A stretch of 64,000 bases of DNA from CAVOGJ01 sp963700865 (GTDB taxonomy: Bacteria > Planctomycetota > Planctomycetia > Pirellulales > Pirellulaceae). The position numbers were made by a program, and so were the translations under genes. Under the pieces are notes generated by a model. It worked only from the letters and a program-made list of their open reading frames with translations, did no database searches and was not told where the DNA came from. The stretch is taken from positions 1 through 64,000 of the forward strand of contig CAVOZC010000002.1 in the NCBI GenBank assembly GCA_963700865.1, written 5' to 3'. Below, piece after piece: positions 49,653 through 58,985 of the stretch (the stretch's first letter is position 1; each line of letters starts with the position of its first letter).

Positions 49653-50684
49653 ATGATCGGATGCATTCTGGCGGTGTCGCTCTGTCTCGTGGCCCACACG
49701 GACCCGACGGATCAGGAGGTCCGGCAAACTGTCGAGCGTTCCCTTCCGTATCTCGCCCGCGGGGGAGAGACGTGGATCGAGGAACGTGGCTGCGTTTCCT
49801 GCCATCGCGTTTCGTTCATGATCTGGAGCCATAGCGCCGCTCGCGGGCGTGGGATCGAGGTCGATGACACCCGGCTCAGGGCGTGGACCGATTGGGCGTT
49901 CGTCAACATGTTGGCCGATCGGGAGGAACGGGGTGGCGTTGATACGATCAGCCAGGTGCTGCTAGGGCGTGATCGTGGATCGCGCTGGCGAAAAAAACCC
50001 CCGCGTCATTTTAAGACGGTTGATCCCTACGAGACGCTGTTCGAGGTGCTCCTGCAACGACAGAGCGAAGACGGCTCCTGGCCTCCCGAAGGACAGCTCT
50101 CGACGCCTCCCGAGATCACCACGGGGTGGGCTCTGCTGGCCCTCGATTCACGTCGTGACTTGAGCGGAGATCCGAGCAAAGACCTCGATCCCGAAAAAGA
50201 CCTGGCGGACGAACTCGCAAAACAAGTCGCCACGATTGAACGTCAAATCCCCGCGAGTGCCGCCCGCGGGGGTCAGTATTTGCGAAGCGTCGAACCACAT
50301 CCAACCAACGAAGGACTCGTACTGCGCGTCATGTTGGCAGCGACGGGCGACAGCGGAGATCTGGCAGCGCTCCGCCAGCAGCTGATCGAGGCGCAGAACG
50401 TGGACGGCGGCTGGAGCAATCGGCTTGATCTCTCTGTCAGCGACGCCTACGCGACAGGACAAACGCTGTATGCCCTGTCTCGAATGGCCGCGCCGCGCGA
50501 TCAGGCGGCAATCGCTCGGGCTCGTCATTTCCTCGTCCGCTCTCAACGACCTGATGGCTCGTGGATGGTTCCGGCCGATCACGTCCGTAACGGTGCGCGC
50601 CGCGACTCGCTCGACGAGATCTTTTCCTACTGGGGGACCGCTTGGGCATCGGTCGGGCTCCTCCAGACCCTCCCCGCGCCGTGA
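49653..50684 (+). CDS. Exported terpenoid-cyclase-fold protein with c-type heme motif
   Basis: 343 residues. A short signal (MIGCILAVSLCLVAHT) is followed by a single CxxCH motif, Cys47-Cys50-His51 in ERGCVSCHRVSF, which would bind covalent heme in the periplasm. The rest is an alpha/alpha toroid with QxxDGSWxx repeats (QRQSEDGSWPPEG, QNVDGGWSNRL, QRPDGSWMVPAD). A heme-binding motif at the head of such a toroid is a known pattern in planctomycetes and related bacteria, but its reaction is not defined. The residue that would be the distal axial ligand (Met or His) was not assigned. Start ATG 49653. Confidence 0.8.
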   Translation: MIGCILAVSLCLVAHTDPTDQEVRQTVERSLPYLARGGETWIEERGCVSCHRVSFMIWSHSAARGRGIEVDDTRLRAWTDWAFVNMLADREERGGVDTISQVLLGRDRGSRWRKKPPRHFKTVDPYETLFEVLLQRQSEDGSWPPEGQLSTPPEITTGWALLALDSRRDLSGDPSKDLDPEKDLADELAKQVATIERQIPASAARGGQYLRSVEPHPTNEGLVLRVMLAATGDSGDLAALRQQLIEAQNVDGGWSNRLDLSVSDAYATGQTLYALSRMAAPRDQAAIARARHFLVRSQRPDGSWMVPADHVRNGARRDSLDEIFSYWGTAWASVGLLQTLPAP

Positions 50685-50704
50685 TGCGACTCGGGCATGG
50701 CCAT

Positions 50705-51496
50705 TCAGACACGCCCGGCAATCGCCACACCGGCTAGGACGAGATCCGGGTCAAACGTGGCGTGGGAGGAAAGATGACGTGCCAGCGCCGGACCAAAGCC
50801 ACCCGTGACAAAGAGCTCGGGGTCGTCCAGCGCTCGTTCGGCGACCATGCGCTGCAGCAGGCCATCGACGGCTCCGATTGAGCCCCAGTAGATGCCGCTG
50901 GCGATCGCCGCCTGCGTGTTTTCGCCGACGGCCGGCGGAAGGCTCGTGGCGTCAATGCTGATTTCAGGCAGTTGGGCGGTAGAACGGAAGAGGGCCTGTG
51001 CCGCGGTGGTCGTCCCAGGCAGAATCGCGCCGCCCAGAAAAACGCCTTCGCGGCTGATCGCGTTGACCGTAATCGCGGTGCCCGCATCGACGAAGATTGC
51101 GGGTCGCGCCGGCGCCTTGCGGTGAATGATGGCCGTGGCCGCTGCAACGCGATCCGTGCCGACCTGCGCGGGTTGGTCGACCGCCAGCGAAATGGGGAAG
51201 TCGTCATTGGTGAGCTGATGAATGGTCGCGGAAGGGAATTGGGAGGCGAGCCAATCGCAGAGCGAATTCGCCGCGGCGGCGAAGACACTGGCGAGGAGCC
51301 AGGGCGTACTTCCGTCGGCGTCTGCTGGGAGGACCGCCCGTAAGGCTTCCCAATCGGCCGTGCGGGCATCGACCACCACACGGCAGGCGGGCTGCGGTAC
51401 AACGCTGCCGCTGGCCGACGGTGCGAAGTAGCCGGCTTGGACGCATGAGTTGCCGATTCCGACCGCCACCAGCGGCCGCCCCGGGTCGTTCAGCAT
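50705..51496 (-). CDS. coaX: Type III pantothenate kinase (CoaX), key Asp replaced
   Basis: 263 residues, the family's usual length. CoaX phosphorylates pantothenate in CoA synthesis. Recognisable are GTDRVAAATA, the second phosphate-binding motif FVDAGTAITV, and LGGAILPGTTTAAQALFRSTAQLP. In the first phosphate motif, normally D-x-G-N-T/S, the sequence reads VAVGIGNSCVQ: the Asp that binds the metal-ATP is Gly13 (codon GGA, two changes from GAC/GAT). Either this copy has reduced or altered activity or the motif is misread by an error. Neighbouring catalytic residues remain. Convergent with the preceding gene. Confidence 0.88.
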   Translation of the reverse strand: MLNDPGRPLVAVGIGNSCVQAGYFAPSASGSVVPQPACRVVVDARTADWEALRAVLPADADGSTPWLLASVFAAAANSLCDWLASQFPSATIHQLTNDDFPISLAVDQPAQVGTDRVAAATAIIHRKAPARPAIFVDAGTAITVNAISREGVFLGGAILPGTTTAAQALFRSTAQLPEISIDATSLPPAVGENTQAAIASGIYWGSIGAVDGLLQRMVAERALDDPELFVTGGFGPALARHLSSHATFDPDLVLAGVAIAGRV

Positions 51497-51603
51497 TGAT
51501 GTCGCCTTACAGTGCGGTCCTGTGTTGATCGCTCCGAGGATGTGGCAGGAAGCCAGAATCCAGCCGTCCCCCGGTGGAAAGACCGTGGGGAATGCCCGGT
51601 GTG

Positions 51604-52604
51604 CTAGGGCCCCTGGGGAATCGCATTCAGCTGATCCGCGATGGCGTGCGTCAGTTGATTCAGTCCCTGTCCCGTCACTGCGGAGATGAGCAGTGGCGGC
51701 TGATCCAACTGGGCGACCAACTGGGCATGCACGTCGCTGGCGGTTGGTAGCTCGGCCTTTGTCACGGCCACGATTTCGGGGCGCTGCCCGAGCGCTTCGT
51801 CGTAATGTTCGAGCTCGACGCGGATGGCTCGGTAGTTTTCCAGCGGATCAGAGCCATCGATGGGAGCGGGTTCGACGAGATGGACCAGAATCCCGGCCCG
51901 CTGAATATGCCGCAGGAATTCGTGTCCCAGTCCGGCTCCGAGATGCGCGCCTTCGATCAAACCCGGGATATCGGCCAAGACGAAGGATCGGTCCATATCC
52001 AGTTGGACTCGGCCTAACTGCGGGTGTTTGGTCGTGAACGGATACGCGGCGATTTCCGGCCGGGCATGCGAAAGCCGGCTGAGCAGCGTGCTCTTGCCGG
52101 CATTCGGCTTCCCGACAAGCCCCACATCGGCGATGACTTTGAGTTCGAGCGTCAGTCGTCGTCGCTCACCCTCCTCGCCCGGCGTGCATTGTCGGGCGCT
52201 CGGTTCGTGGACGATTTAAAATGCGTATTGCCTCGGCCCCCCTTGCCGCCGCGGGCAGCGGTGACGCTGTCGCCGGGTAGGGCCAAGTCCTTGAGGACGA
52301 AGTCGGTGGCCTCGTCAATCACGATCGTGCCCGGCGGCACGCGGATAATGAGATCGCTAGCGCTGCGACCATGGCGATTGGCGCCTTCGCCATGGCGTCC
52401 TCCTTCGGCACGCCAGTGCTTATGGTGTGCCAGTGCCGAGAGGTTGTCCACGCCGGCTTCCGCGACGATCAGGACGCTGCCGCCATGGCCTCCGTTGCCA
52501 CCGTCGGGCCCGCCGCGAGGGACGAACCGCTCGCGGCGAAAGCTGCAGCAGCCGGCACCGCCCTGCCCTGCTTCGACTTCAATGGTGACTCGATCCACAA
52601 ACAT
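51604..52604 (-). CDS. obgE: GTPase Obg/CgtA (one frame break)
   Basis: About 333 residues. The glycine-rich Obg fold is clear (VEAGQGGAGCCSFRRERFV, GPDGGNGGHGGSV, ARGGKGGRGNTHF). After the break at ~52192-52196 the frame continues CTPGEEGERRRLTLELKVIADVGLVG. The G domain has P-loop GKPNAGKST and GLIEGAHLGAGLG (switch II). Obg is an essential GTPase in 50S assembly and stress responses. No C-terminal OCT domain is present. One missing C in a CCCC run explains the break. Frame and gene order otherwise normal. Confidence 0.93.
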
Positions 52605-52665
52605 AAAGGGGGCCTCGCGATGTTCGAACGCAGGCCCCCATTATAGGCTGTCGACTTGAAAAGGG

Positions 52666-53814
52666 TTACCGCCCGAACAACGATCCCTTTTTCGCCACCG
52701 ATGCCTTGCCCAGCAGCTGTTCCAGCTGCTTCGTCAATTCCTCGCCGCGGGCTTCCATCGAGACGACATTCCCCTTGGCATCAACCAGAATCGCCGTCGG
52801 CAAGGCGGAGATGCCGTATCGCATGGCCGTGGGGTTGGTGGCGTCGTTTCCCTCGAACAAGGTCGTCCAAGGGGCCGGATTCTTCTTCAGGAACTCGTCC
52901 AGTGGTGCCCGGTCGGTGTCCATGTTGATGCTGACAACATCAAAGCCCTTGTGGCGATATTCGTCGTAAGCCTTGCGAATTTCTGGCAGTTCCTTAAGGC
53001 ATGGACCGCACCACGTGGCCCAGAAGTCGATCAACACGACTTTGCCGCGATACTCGTGCCATTGGAACGGTCGGCCATCAAGCTGCTTGCCCGTCACCTC
53101 GATCGGATTTCCCACCAGGTCCAAGCGGCGAGCCGCACCGGCCATCAGATTACCCAGCTCGTTGAACAATGGGTCCTTGCTCCGTAACAAGATCGACGAA
53201 AATTCTAGATATGCCTGGTAGGCCACCTTGGTATTGCCGGCCATCTCCAGGCCTTCGGCATAGGTGATGGCGATGTCGAGATCGTCCGAATCCGCCTCGC
53301 GGTCGGAGATCTGACGCTTGATCTCGTTGAACATTTCCTGCTGTCGCGCCGGTGTGGCAAGTTGTACGTTCATGGCCTCGACTGCCAGAAGATACTTCGC
53401 GGCGAAGCGGTAGTTATCTGAACTCTTGTCCCGCTCGATCTGGAGCACCTTGTGCGCCGCCTGATCCATCAAACCGGGCGCCACACGTTGATACTCTTCC
53501 ATCTGTTGTTGGGTTTGCGGTTCGAACGTAATCATCTGGGCCAGAAAATCGACCAGCAGATCGGGATCATTCGACGCCGGCAGCTCAAATTTGGCTGGTG
53601 CCGCCGTCGCATTCGCATTCGTGTCCGCCGCGGCGGTCGTGCTGGCCGTCGGAGGGGCGTTCGTACCGCGGAGTGGGGCCGCGAGATTGTTCGGCGCGGC
53701 GGGGCGGACTGGGGCGTTGCTCTGGGCGAACGTGGTCGTACTCACCAGCGTCAGCAGACCAAGAAGCGAAAGGTGTTTGGCAATAGGATCGGATAGCAAT
53801 CGAAAGCAACGCAT
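52666..53814 (-). CDS. Exported TlpA-like thioredoxin-fold protein
   Basis: 382 residues. The ORF opens further upstream, but ATG 53814 gives a signal peptide (LSLLGLLTLVSTTTFAQS). An Ala/Thr/Asn-rich linker and a helical region (~80-230, probably TPR-like) precede a C-terminal thioredoxin fold. There the redox motif is FWATWCGPCLKELPEIRKAY and the cis-Pro is in ISALPTAILVD. TlpA/ResA-type proteins reduce or oxidise disulfides outside the cytoplasm, for instance in cytochrome c maturation; the role here is not determined. Confidence 0.85.
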   Translation of the reverse strand: MRCFRLLSDPIAKHLSLLGLLTLVSTTTFAQSNAPVRPAAPNNLAAPLRGTNAPPTASTTAAADTNANATAAPAKFELPASNDPDLLVDFLAQMITFEPQTQQQMEEYQRVAPGLMDQAAHKVLQIERDKSSDNYRFAAKYLLAVEAMNVQLATPARQQEMFNEIKRQISDREADSDDLDIAITYAEGLEMAGNTKVAYQAYLEFSSILLRSKDPLFNELGNLMAGAARRLDLVGNPIEVTGKQLDGRPFQWHEYRGKVVLIDFWATWCGPCLKELPEIRKAYDEYRHKGFDVVSINMDTDRAPLDEFLKKNPAPWTTLFEGNDATNPTAMRYGISALPTAILVDAKGNVVSMEARGEELTKQLEQLLGKASVAKKGSLFGR

Positions 53815-54045
53815 GTTGGGCTCCCGCAGACCACAGAATAGGAGAAGGAAAAGTCGCCGCTCGCAAATATCGCAGTGCGCCGCATCAGCTTCATCGGAAG
53901 CGAGGATGCCGCTCCTCCAGTCGACAGGCACGAAACGAGCGGGAAGCCGCGAAAAGTCGCGTTTGGTCCGATAGCGTTGCTGTCGCAGCCGGGCGCCCGC
54001 TGCCACCCGAGCCATCCGGTTTCGCAGGGGGCAGGGGCAGGATGG

Positions 54046-54606
54046 TCAGTTGTCCATGACTTCGGCTTCGCGCGATTTGGCCATTTCGGCGAGCTGATTT
54101 TCGTATTTCTTGGTCAGCTCCTGAATCTCGTTCTTCAGGTCGTCGCGCTGGTCCTCCGAAAGCACTTTTTCTTTTTCCGCGTGATCGGCCGCTTTGTTCG
54201 CATCGCGACGGACATTGCGAATCGCGACTTTGGCCTCCTCCGTGAGGTCCTTGATGCGGGCGACCATTTTCTTGCGAACATCGGTCGACAAGGGTGGGAT
54301 ATTGATGCGAATGACACGCCCGTCATTCTGCGGGTTGAAGCCCAGGTCGCTGGCAATAATCGCCTTTTCGATATCCTTGATCGTGCCGGCGTCGTAGGGG
54401 CGGATCACCACCTGGGTCGGTTCCGGAGCGGTGACGGAGGCGAGCTGCTTGATGGGCGTCGGCGACCCATAGGCCTCGGCCCGCAGCGAATCGACCAAGC
54501 CGGGATTCGCGCGGCCCGTGCGAATCCCCGCCAGGTTCTTCTTGAGTACGTCAGCCGCCTTTTCCATTCGCTCCTCGGCGTCGAGGAGAATCTCTTCGTA
54601 ACTCAT
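54046..54606 (-). CDS. frr: Ribosome recycling factor
   Basis: 186 residues, standard length. Hallmarks: LAGIRTGRANPGLVDSL, YGSPTPIKQLASVT, VIRPYDAGTIKDIEKAI, and LGFNPQNDGRVIRI. With EF-G it splits post-termination 70S ribosomes. It is the last gene of the rpsB-tsf-pyrH-frr block, 115 bases after pyrH. Confidence 0.97.
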   Translation of the reverse strand: MSYEEILLDAEERMEKAADVLKKNLAGIRTGRANPGLVDSLRAEAYGSPTPIKQLASVTAPEPTQVVIRPYDAGTIKDIEKAIIASDLGFNPQNDGRVIRINIPPLSTDVRKKMVARIKDLTEEAKVAIRNVRRDANKAADHAEKEKVLSEDQRDDLKNEIQELTKKYENQLAEMAKSREAEVMDN

Positions 54607-54721
54607 ATCAGTCCTCGCAGTCTTTGGTCCGGTCGCCAGCCACCCTCGCGGGGTCCGGCCGTTTCAAGGCTGGGACGAGCCGAGCCATCCTGGTCCGCGC
54701 CGGGACGCGCGGGTCGTTTCG

Positions 54722-55477
54722 CTATCGGGCGGCCGTCGGCGTGCCACTCGAGATGAGCGTGCCCACGAGCTCGCCACTTACCGCGCGGGCAATGTTTCCG
54801 TCTCGCTTATAATTGAACACCAACAGCGGCATGCCATGCTCCATGCATTGGGAAATTGCCGTCTGATCCATCACGCGCAGGTTTTTTTCGATCACATGTG
54901 CATAGTCGAGTTCCCGGAAGAGTACCGCGTGCGGGTTCTTCTCCGGGTCCTCACTGTAGACGCCGTCCACACGAGTCGCCTTGAGCACGATATCGGCCTC
55001 GATCTCCAGAGCCCTTTGCGCCGCTGCCGTATCGGTTGTGACGAACGGGCTGCCGGTGCCCGCGGCCATGATCACGATGCGATCTTTCTCCAGGTGGCGT
55101 TTGGCCCGGCGGCGAATGTAGGGCTCGGCCACACCATCCATCTTGACCGCCGTCATCAGCCGCGTTTGAGCCCCCAGCGACTCGAGCGCATCCTGCAAGG
55201 CAAGTCCATTGATCACCGTTGCCAGCATGCCCATGTAATGGGCCGTGGCCTCCTGGATGCTGCCATTGGTCGATGTGAACTGGCCGCCGCGCAGGATATT
55301 TCCGCCGCCGATGACAATCGCCATCTGGCAACCCAGCTTTTGCCCATCGATGATTTGCCGAGCCATGTCGACGACCTCATCCATGCAAATGCCCCGTTCG
55401 CCAGCGCGGGCGAAGCTCTCGCCCGAAAGCTTCAAGACGACGCGGCGAAATGCGGGCCGTTTCATGTCAGAACTCAT
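54722..55477 (-). CDS. pyrH: UMP kinase
   Basis: 251 residues from ATG 55477. The amino-acid-kinase fold shows RRVVLKLSGESFA, IVIGGGNILRG and GTGSPFVTTDTAAAQRALE; DGVYSEDPEKNP contacts the UMP and ATP region. It converts UMP to UDP in the cytoplasm. An in-frame extension upstream is rejected since the family begins just before VVLKLSGE. Between tsf and frr, the conserved bacterial order. Confidence 0.96.
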   Translation of the reverse strand: MSSDMKRPAFRRVVLKLSGESFARAGERGICMDEVVDMARQIIDGQKLGCQMAIVIGGGNILRGGQFTSTNGSIQEATAHYMGMLATVINGLALQDALESLGAQTRLMTAVKMDGVAEPYIRRRAKRHLEKDRIVIMAAGTGSPFVTTDTAAAQRALEIEADIVLKATRVDGVYSEDPEKNPHAVLFRELDYAHVIEKNLRVMDQTAISQCMEHGMPLLVFNYKRDGNIARAVSGELVGTLISSGTPTAAR

Positions 55478-55587
55478 CGACAACTCCCTGATGACCAATC
55501 CTAGCGGGCCTCTCTGGCCGGACCCCCGCCCTGCTCGCCCGTGACGGCGGTGCCGAAGGGCCAGGAGGCGGCAGCGGGCCCTCGCGT

Positions 55588-56421
55588 TCAGGCCGCGTCT
55601 TCGCCGAGAATCCAATGGGCAAATTGCTTGATCTTCATTCCCTTGTCCTTGGCAAAGGCGCCGACCGTTTCCTTGCCTTCCCCAACCACGAACTGCTGTT
55701 CCACCAGCACCGATTCGGCGTAGAAGCTCTTCAGGCGGCCTTCCACCATCTTCTCCACGATACTTTCGGGCTTCCCTTCATTCTTCGCCGCCGCGGTCAG
55801 GATCTCGCGCTCCTTTTGGACGACGGCCGGGTCAAGGTCAGCGACCGTGGTGGCTTGAGGCCGCATGGCGGCGATGTGCATACAAATGTTCTTGGCCTCT
55901 TCCGGCGTTCCGCCTTCGACTTCGAGCAACACGCCGGCCACGGTGGCAGCGTTGTGGCTGTAGCCACCGCACGGACCGTCGATACGGACCATGCGTCCCA
56001 CATTGAAGACCTCACGGATGCGATTGAAAAGGTCATCTCGCTGTTCACGCAGTGTCTGTCCACTCTTGCTCGGAGACGGTTGGTCGAGCAATTCATCGGC
56101 GGTCTTGGCTCCGGGACCTGTCGCCAATTGTTGGGCCAGATCGTTGGCCAAGGTGATGAATTCCTCATTCTTCGTCACCGGTGCGCTTTCGCACTTCAGC
56201 TCCACCATGGCGCCGACCTGGTCACTCGTATAAATGCCCATGCGTCCGAAAGCCGTTTCGCGATCGGCCCGCTTGGAAAGGACCTGGTCGCCGCGCTCGC
56301 GAAGCATATCGACCGCTTTATCCTGGTCGCCACCTGCTTCTTCAAGTGCCTTCTTACAGTCCATCATGGGCAATCCGGTTCGCTCACGAAGCGATTTCAC
56401 GTCGGCGGCCGTAATTGTCAT
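55588..56421 (-). CDS. tsf: Elongation factor Ts
   Basis: 277 residues. The N-terminal UBA-like domain reads DVKSLRERTGLPMMDCKKALEEAGG, and the EF-Tu-binding core is in MGIYTSDQVGAMVELKCES. It recharges EF-Tu with GTP. Start ATG 56421. The order after rpsB is canonical; the 111-base gap to pyrH suggests a leader or an internal promoter. Confidence 0.97.
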   Translation of the reverse strand: MTITAADVKSLRERTGLPMMDCKKALEEAGGDQDKAVDMLRERGDQVLSKRADRETAFGRMGIYTSDQVGAMVELKCESAPVTKNEEFITLANDLAQQLATGPGAKTADELLDQPSPSKSGQTLREQRDDLFNRIREVFNVGRMVRIDGPCGGYSHNAATVAGVLLEVEGGTPEEAKNICMHIAAMRPQATTVADLDPAVVQKEREILTAAAKNEGKPESIVEKMVEGRLKSFYAESVLVEQQFVVGEGKETVGAFAKDKGMKIKQFAHWILGEDAA

Positions 56422-56681
56422 AGTCTCTCCTCACGTCCTCTTATGTTTTCCAGGAAATAAATGAATTCACGCACATGATCGCGCGGCCATGGACCTTCGG
56501 GTCGCAGGCCGTGGGATGGGTGACCGGATGGCTGGGGGGCCGCGGCTGGCATGCCGTCCGCGAGGGAATTCCTCCCAGCAGGTCTCGCGGAGAGCGAGTC
56601 GGGTGCTTCCCCCTGGAGATCAGGAGGTTCCCGCTAGCGGATCCGCGTTTAGGGTTTCCATGTCCGAGTTTGCGGCGGCCC

Positions 56682-57470
56682 TTACTCGGCCGCGGCCTTC
56701 ACACTCGATTCTTCCTCCGACGTCGCGGGATTCGTTTCCGCCGCGGCTTCCGTTGGCGCCTCGTCCACGCCTTGCTTCATCGCCGCGGCGTCTGCCAAAC
56801 CTTCCACGACGGCATTGGCCAATTCGGTGATAATCAACTCGACCGATCGAATGCCGTCGTCATTACCGGGGATGGGCAGATCGACCACATCCGGATCACA
56901 ATCGGTATCAATCAGGGCCACCGTCGTAATGCCCAGCTTTTTCGCTTCCTTGACCGTATTCTTTTCCTTCTTGGGGTCGACCACGATGATCGTGTGAGGC
57001 AGTCGGTTCATCGTCCGCATGCCATTCAAATTGCGATGCATCTTGCGATACTCGCGGTTGAGCGCGGATTGCATTTTCTTCGAGTAAGCGGCGATCTCAT
57101 TCGACTCGCGAAGGCCTTCCAGTTCTTCCAGCCGGCCCAGGCGACTGCGAATGGTGCGGAAGTTCGTGAGCGTGCCGCCCAACCAACGTTCACTGACGAA
57201 GGGCATCTGAGCTCGAGCCGCCTCCCGCTCAATCGTATCGCTGGCTTGCCGTTTGGTGCCCACAAAGAGAATCAGCCCGCCCGCCGCCGCCACGTCGCGG
57301 ATGTACTTCTTGGCTCGCAACAGTCCGCGGACCGTCTCGCGCACATCGATAATGTGAATCAGATTCTTGCGGCCGTAAATGTACGGCGCCATCTTTGGGT
57401 TCCAGCGACTGGCCCGATGGCCGAAGTGGGCACCCGCCTCAATCAAACGCTGAACTAGATTACTCGACAC
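56682..57470 (-). CDS. rpsB: 30S ribosomal protein S2
   Basis: 262 residues. GTG start at 57468-57470 with AAGGAG eight bases upstream. The family core is present: LIEAGAHFGHRASRWNPKM, YIYGRKNLIHIID, RWLGGTLTNFRTIRSR and VDLPIPGNDDGIRSVELII. The Ala/Glu/Thr-rich C-terminal tail of ~40 residues is an extension common in this phylum. First gene of the translation block. Confidence 0.97.
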   Translation of the reverse strand: MSSNLVQRLIEAGAHFGHRASRWNPKMAPYIYGRKNLIHIIDVRETVRGLLRAKKYIRDVAAAGGLILFVGTKRQASDTIEREAARAQMPFVSERWLGGTLTNFRTIRSRLGRLEELEGLRESNEIAAYSKKMQSALNREYRKMHRNLNGMRTMNRLPHTIIVVDPKKEKNTVKEAKKLGITTVALIDTDCDPDVVDLPIPGNDDGIRSVELIITELANAVVEGLADAAAMKQGVDEAPTEAAAETNPATSEEESSVKAAAE

Positions 57471-58095
57471 TCAAATTCTCCTTCATGCGGATGGCGTACG
57501 TTGGCGATCTTCCATCCAATGCAACGCGACCAGCTAGGTGGCTGGAGCGACAGCACCACGGAGCCCTCGGGACGGGCCACCGTTCGAGGAAAGGACCAAC
57601 GAAGAGATATGCCGGCGCAAAACCAGGGCGTGCCGAACATCGTTCGGCGCCCTAAGCGCCCACCCGACACCGGGTTAAACGTCCGAGTTTACCACCCCCC
57701 ACGGGCTAGGGTCAATGCGGCCCCCCGTCGATCGGCCCGCCCCGTTGGCCGCCGGCAGTCCGCGTCGGCTTGGTCGTGCGCCAGCCGCAGTTTGACCCGT
57801 TATTGGGTCATTTCGACCCGACCCACGGGGTCCCAAGACGGGGCTGCGGCGAGTCGTTTTCACCCGGACCTTCCGGCCACCGCATCGACCTGGCCGGTCG
57901 GGCGGTGAAAAAAACATTTTTTTTCTCGTTGCCGCATAAGGACTTAGGGAACGTCGTCCCACCGTCGATCCGCGCCGCTGGCACGACCCTTGCAAATAGG
58001 TTCCTCCATGACGCATCGATCACGCAAGTGACCGACATCAAACCAACCCGCTTCCGAGTCGCCGTACTCGGAGGGCCATTGCGAGGGACAAGATC
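57471..58095. other. Divergent intergenic region, rpsB / receiver gene
   Basis: 625 bases without a supported gene. AAACATTTTTTTT near 57910 has no stem beside it. It carries the rpsB promoter and leader. Confidence 0.45.
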
Positions 58096-58458
58096 ATGAT
58101 CTGGGACAACACCGACCGAGGCAGATTGTTTGTGGTGGATTCCAACCGATCGGACTACGCCCTGCTGCTGGAAGCCAGCGCGGCTCGGCACACGGAAGTC
58201 GTGTTTTTCTCGACCGGGCGTGACGCCTTGCGTGCCGCACCGGAGGAGGGACCCGCCTTGTGGATCGTCAACATGCGATTGCCCGACATGGCAGGGATCG
58301 AATTCCAGATGCGACTGAGAAGCCGCGGCAACCATTCCCCCTTGGCCCTCGTCGGAGATCGCTACAGCGTGGAAGACGAAATCGCAGCGCGGACTGCCGG
58401 AGCGGAAATGTACTTTGAGAAGTCTCTGGTACACGAAATTGTCATGGCGACGGTTTAA
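58096..58458 (+). CDS. Receiver-like protein lacking the phosphoacceptor Asp
   Basis: 120 residues, a single receiver domain. The first strand has LFVVDSN (one Asp). The phosphoacceptor position reads IVNMRLPDMAGIE, where the usual Asp before the loop is Asn; the fifth-strand lysine is present in EKSL. It would not be phosphorylated in the usual way and may act as a constitutive or ligand-gated adaptor. It stops with TAA at 58456; the same frame stays open into the 105-bp repeat downstream. Confidence 0.7.
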   Translation: MIWDNTDRGRLFVVDSNRSDYALLLEASAARHTEVVFFSTGRDALRAAPEEGPALWIVNMRLPDMAGIEFQMRLRSRGNHSPLALVGDRYSVEDEIAARTAGAEMYFEKSLVHEIVMATV

Positions 58459-58480
58459 ACACTGGTCATAAGTTGTCGAA

Positions 58481-58890
58481 CGAACACGAGGAAGCAGGTG
58501 ATTGACGAAGTCTTCTTGCCGCTGGCCCCCGAGAACGCAGCTCCGCGGGGCGGCGGCAGCAAGGCTGCTTCGCCAACACCACGAACGAACACGAGGAAGC
58601 AGGTGATTGACGAAGTCTTCTTGCCGCTGGCCCCCGAGAACGCAGCTCCGCGGGGCGGCGGCAGCAAGGCTGCTCCGCCAACACCACGAACGAACACGAG
58701 GAAGCAGGTGATTGACGAAGTCTTCTTGCCGCTGGCCCCCGAGAACGCAGCTCCGCGGGGCGGCGGCAGCAAGGCTGCTTCGCCAACACCACGAACGAAC
58801 ACGAGGAAACAGGTGATTGACGAAGTCTTTTTGATGACCACCCCGGTCGGTGCAGCTCCGCGGGGTGGCATCAGGAAGATTGCCGGATGA
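58481..58890 (+). repeat. 105-bp tandem repeat, three full and one divergent unit
   Basis: Units begin CGAACACGAGGAA at 58481, 58586, 58691 and 58796 (period exactly 105 = 35 codons). The first three are almost identical; the fourth diverges after GATTGACGAAGTC and ends at TGA 58888. In the + frame that continues from the receiver gene past its TAA, every unit reads a 35-residue block containing KQVIDEVFLPLAPENAAPRG. GTG 58498 follows AGGAAGCAG and could start a 130-residue protein, but the minus strand is also open. Coding status undecided. Confidence 0.85.
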
Positions 58891-58985
58891 AACAACAACG
58901 AAGTCGACTCTGTCAGCAACCAGAGTCGCAAGCAACGCGGTCGGTTTTTTCAGCAACAGAAGCACGTTTCATGAAGGGTAAGCAA

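Noticed and set aside
58481..58890. CRISPR array in the 105-bp repeats
   Set aside because: The whole 105-bp unit is identical between copies, so there are no unique spacers.
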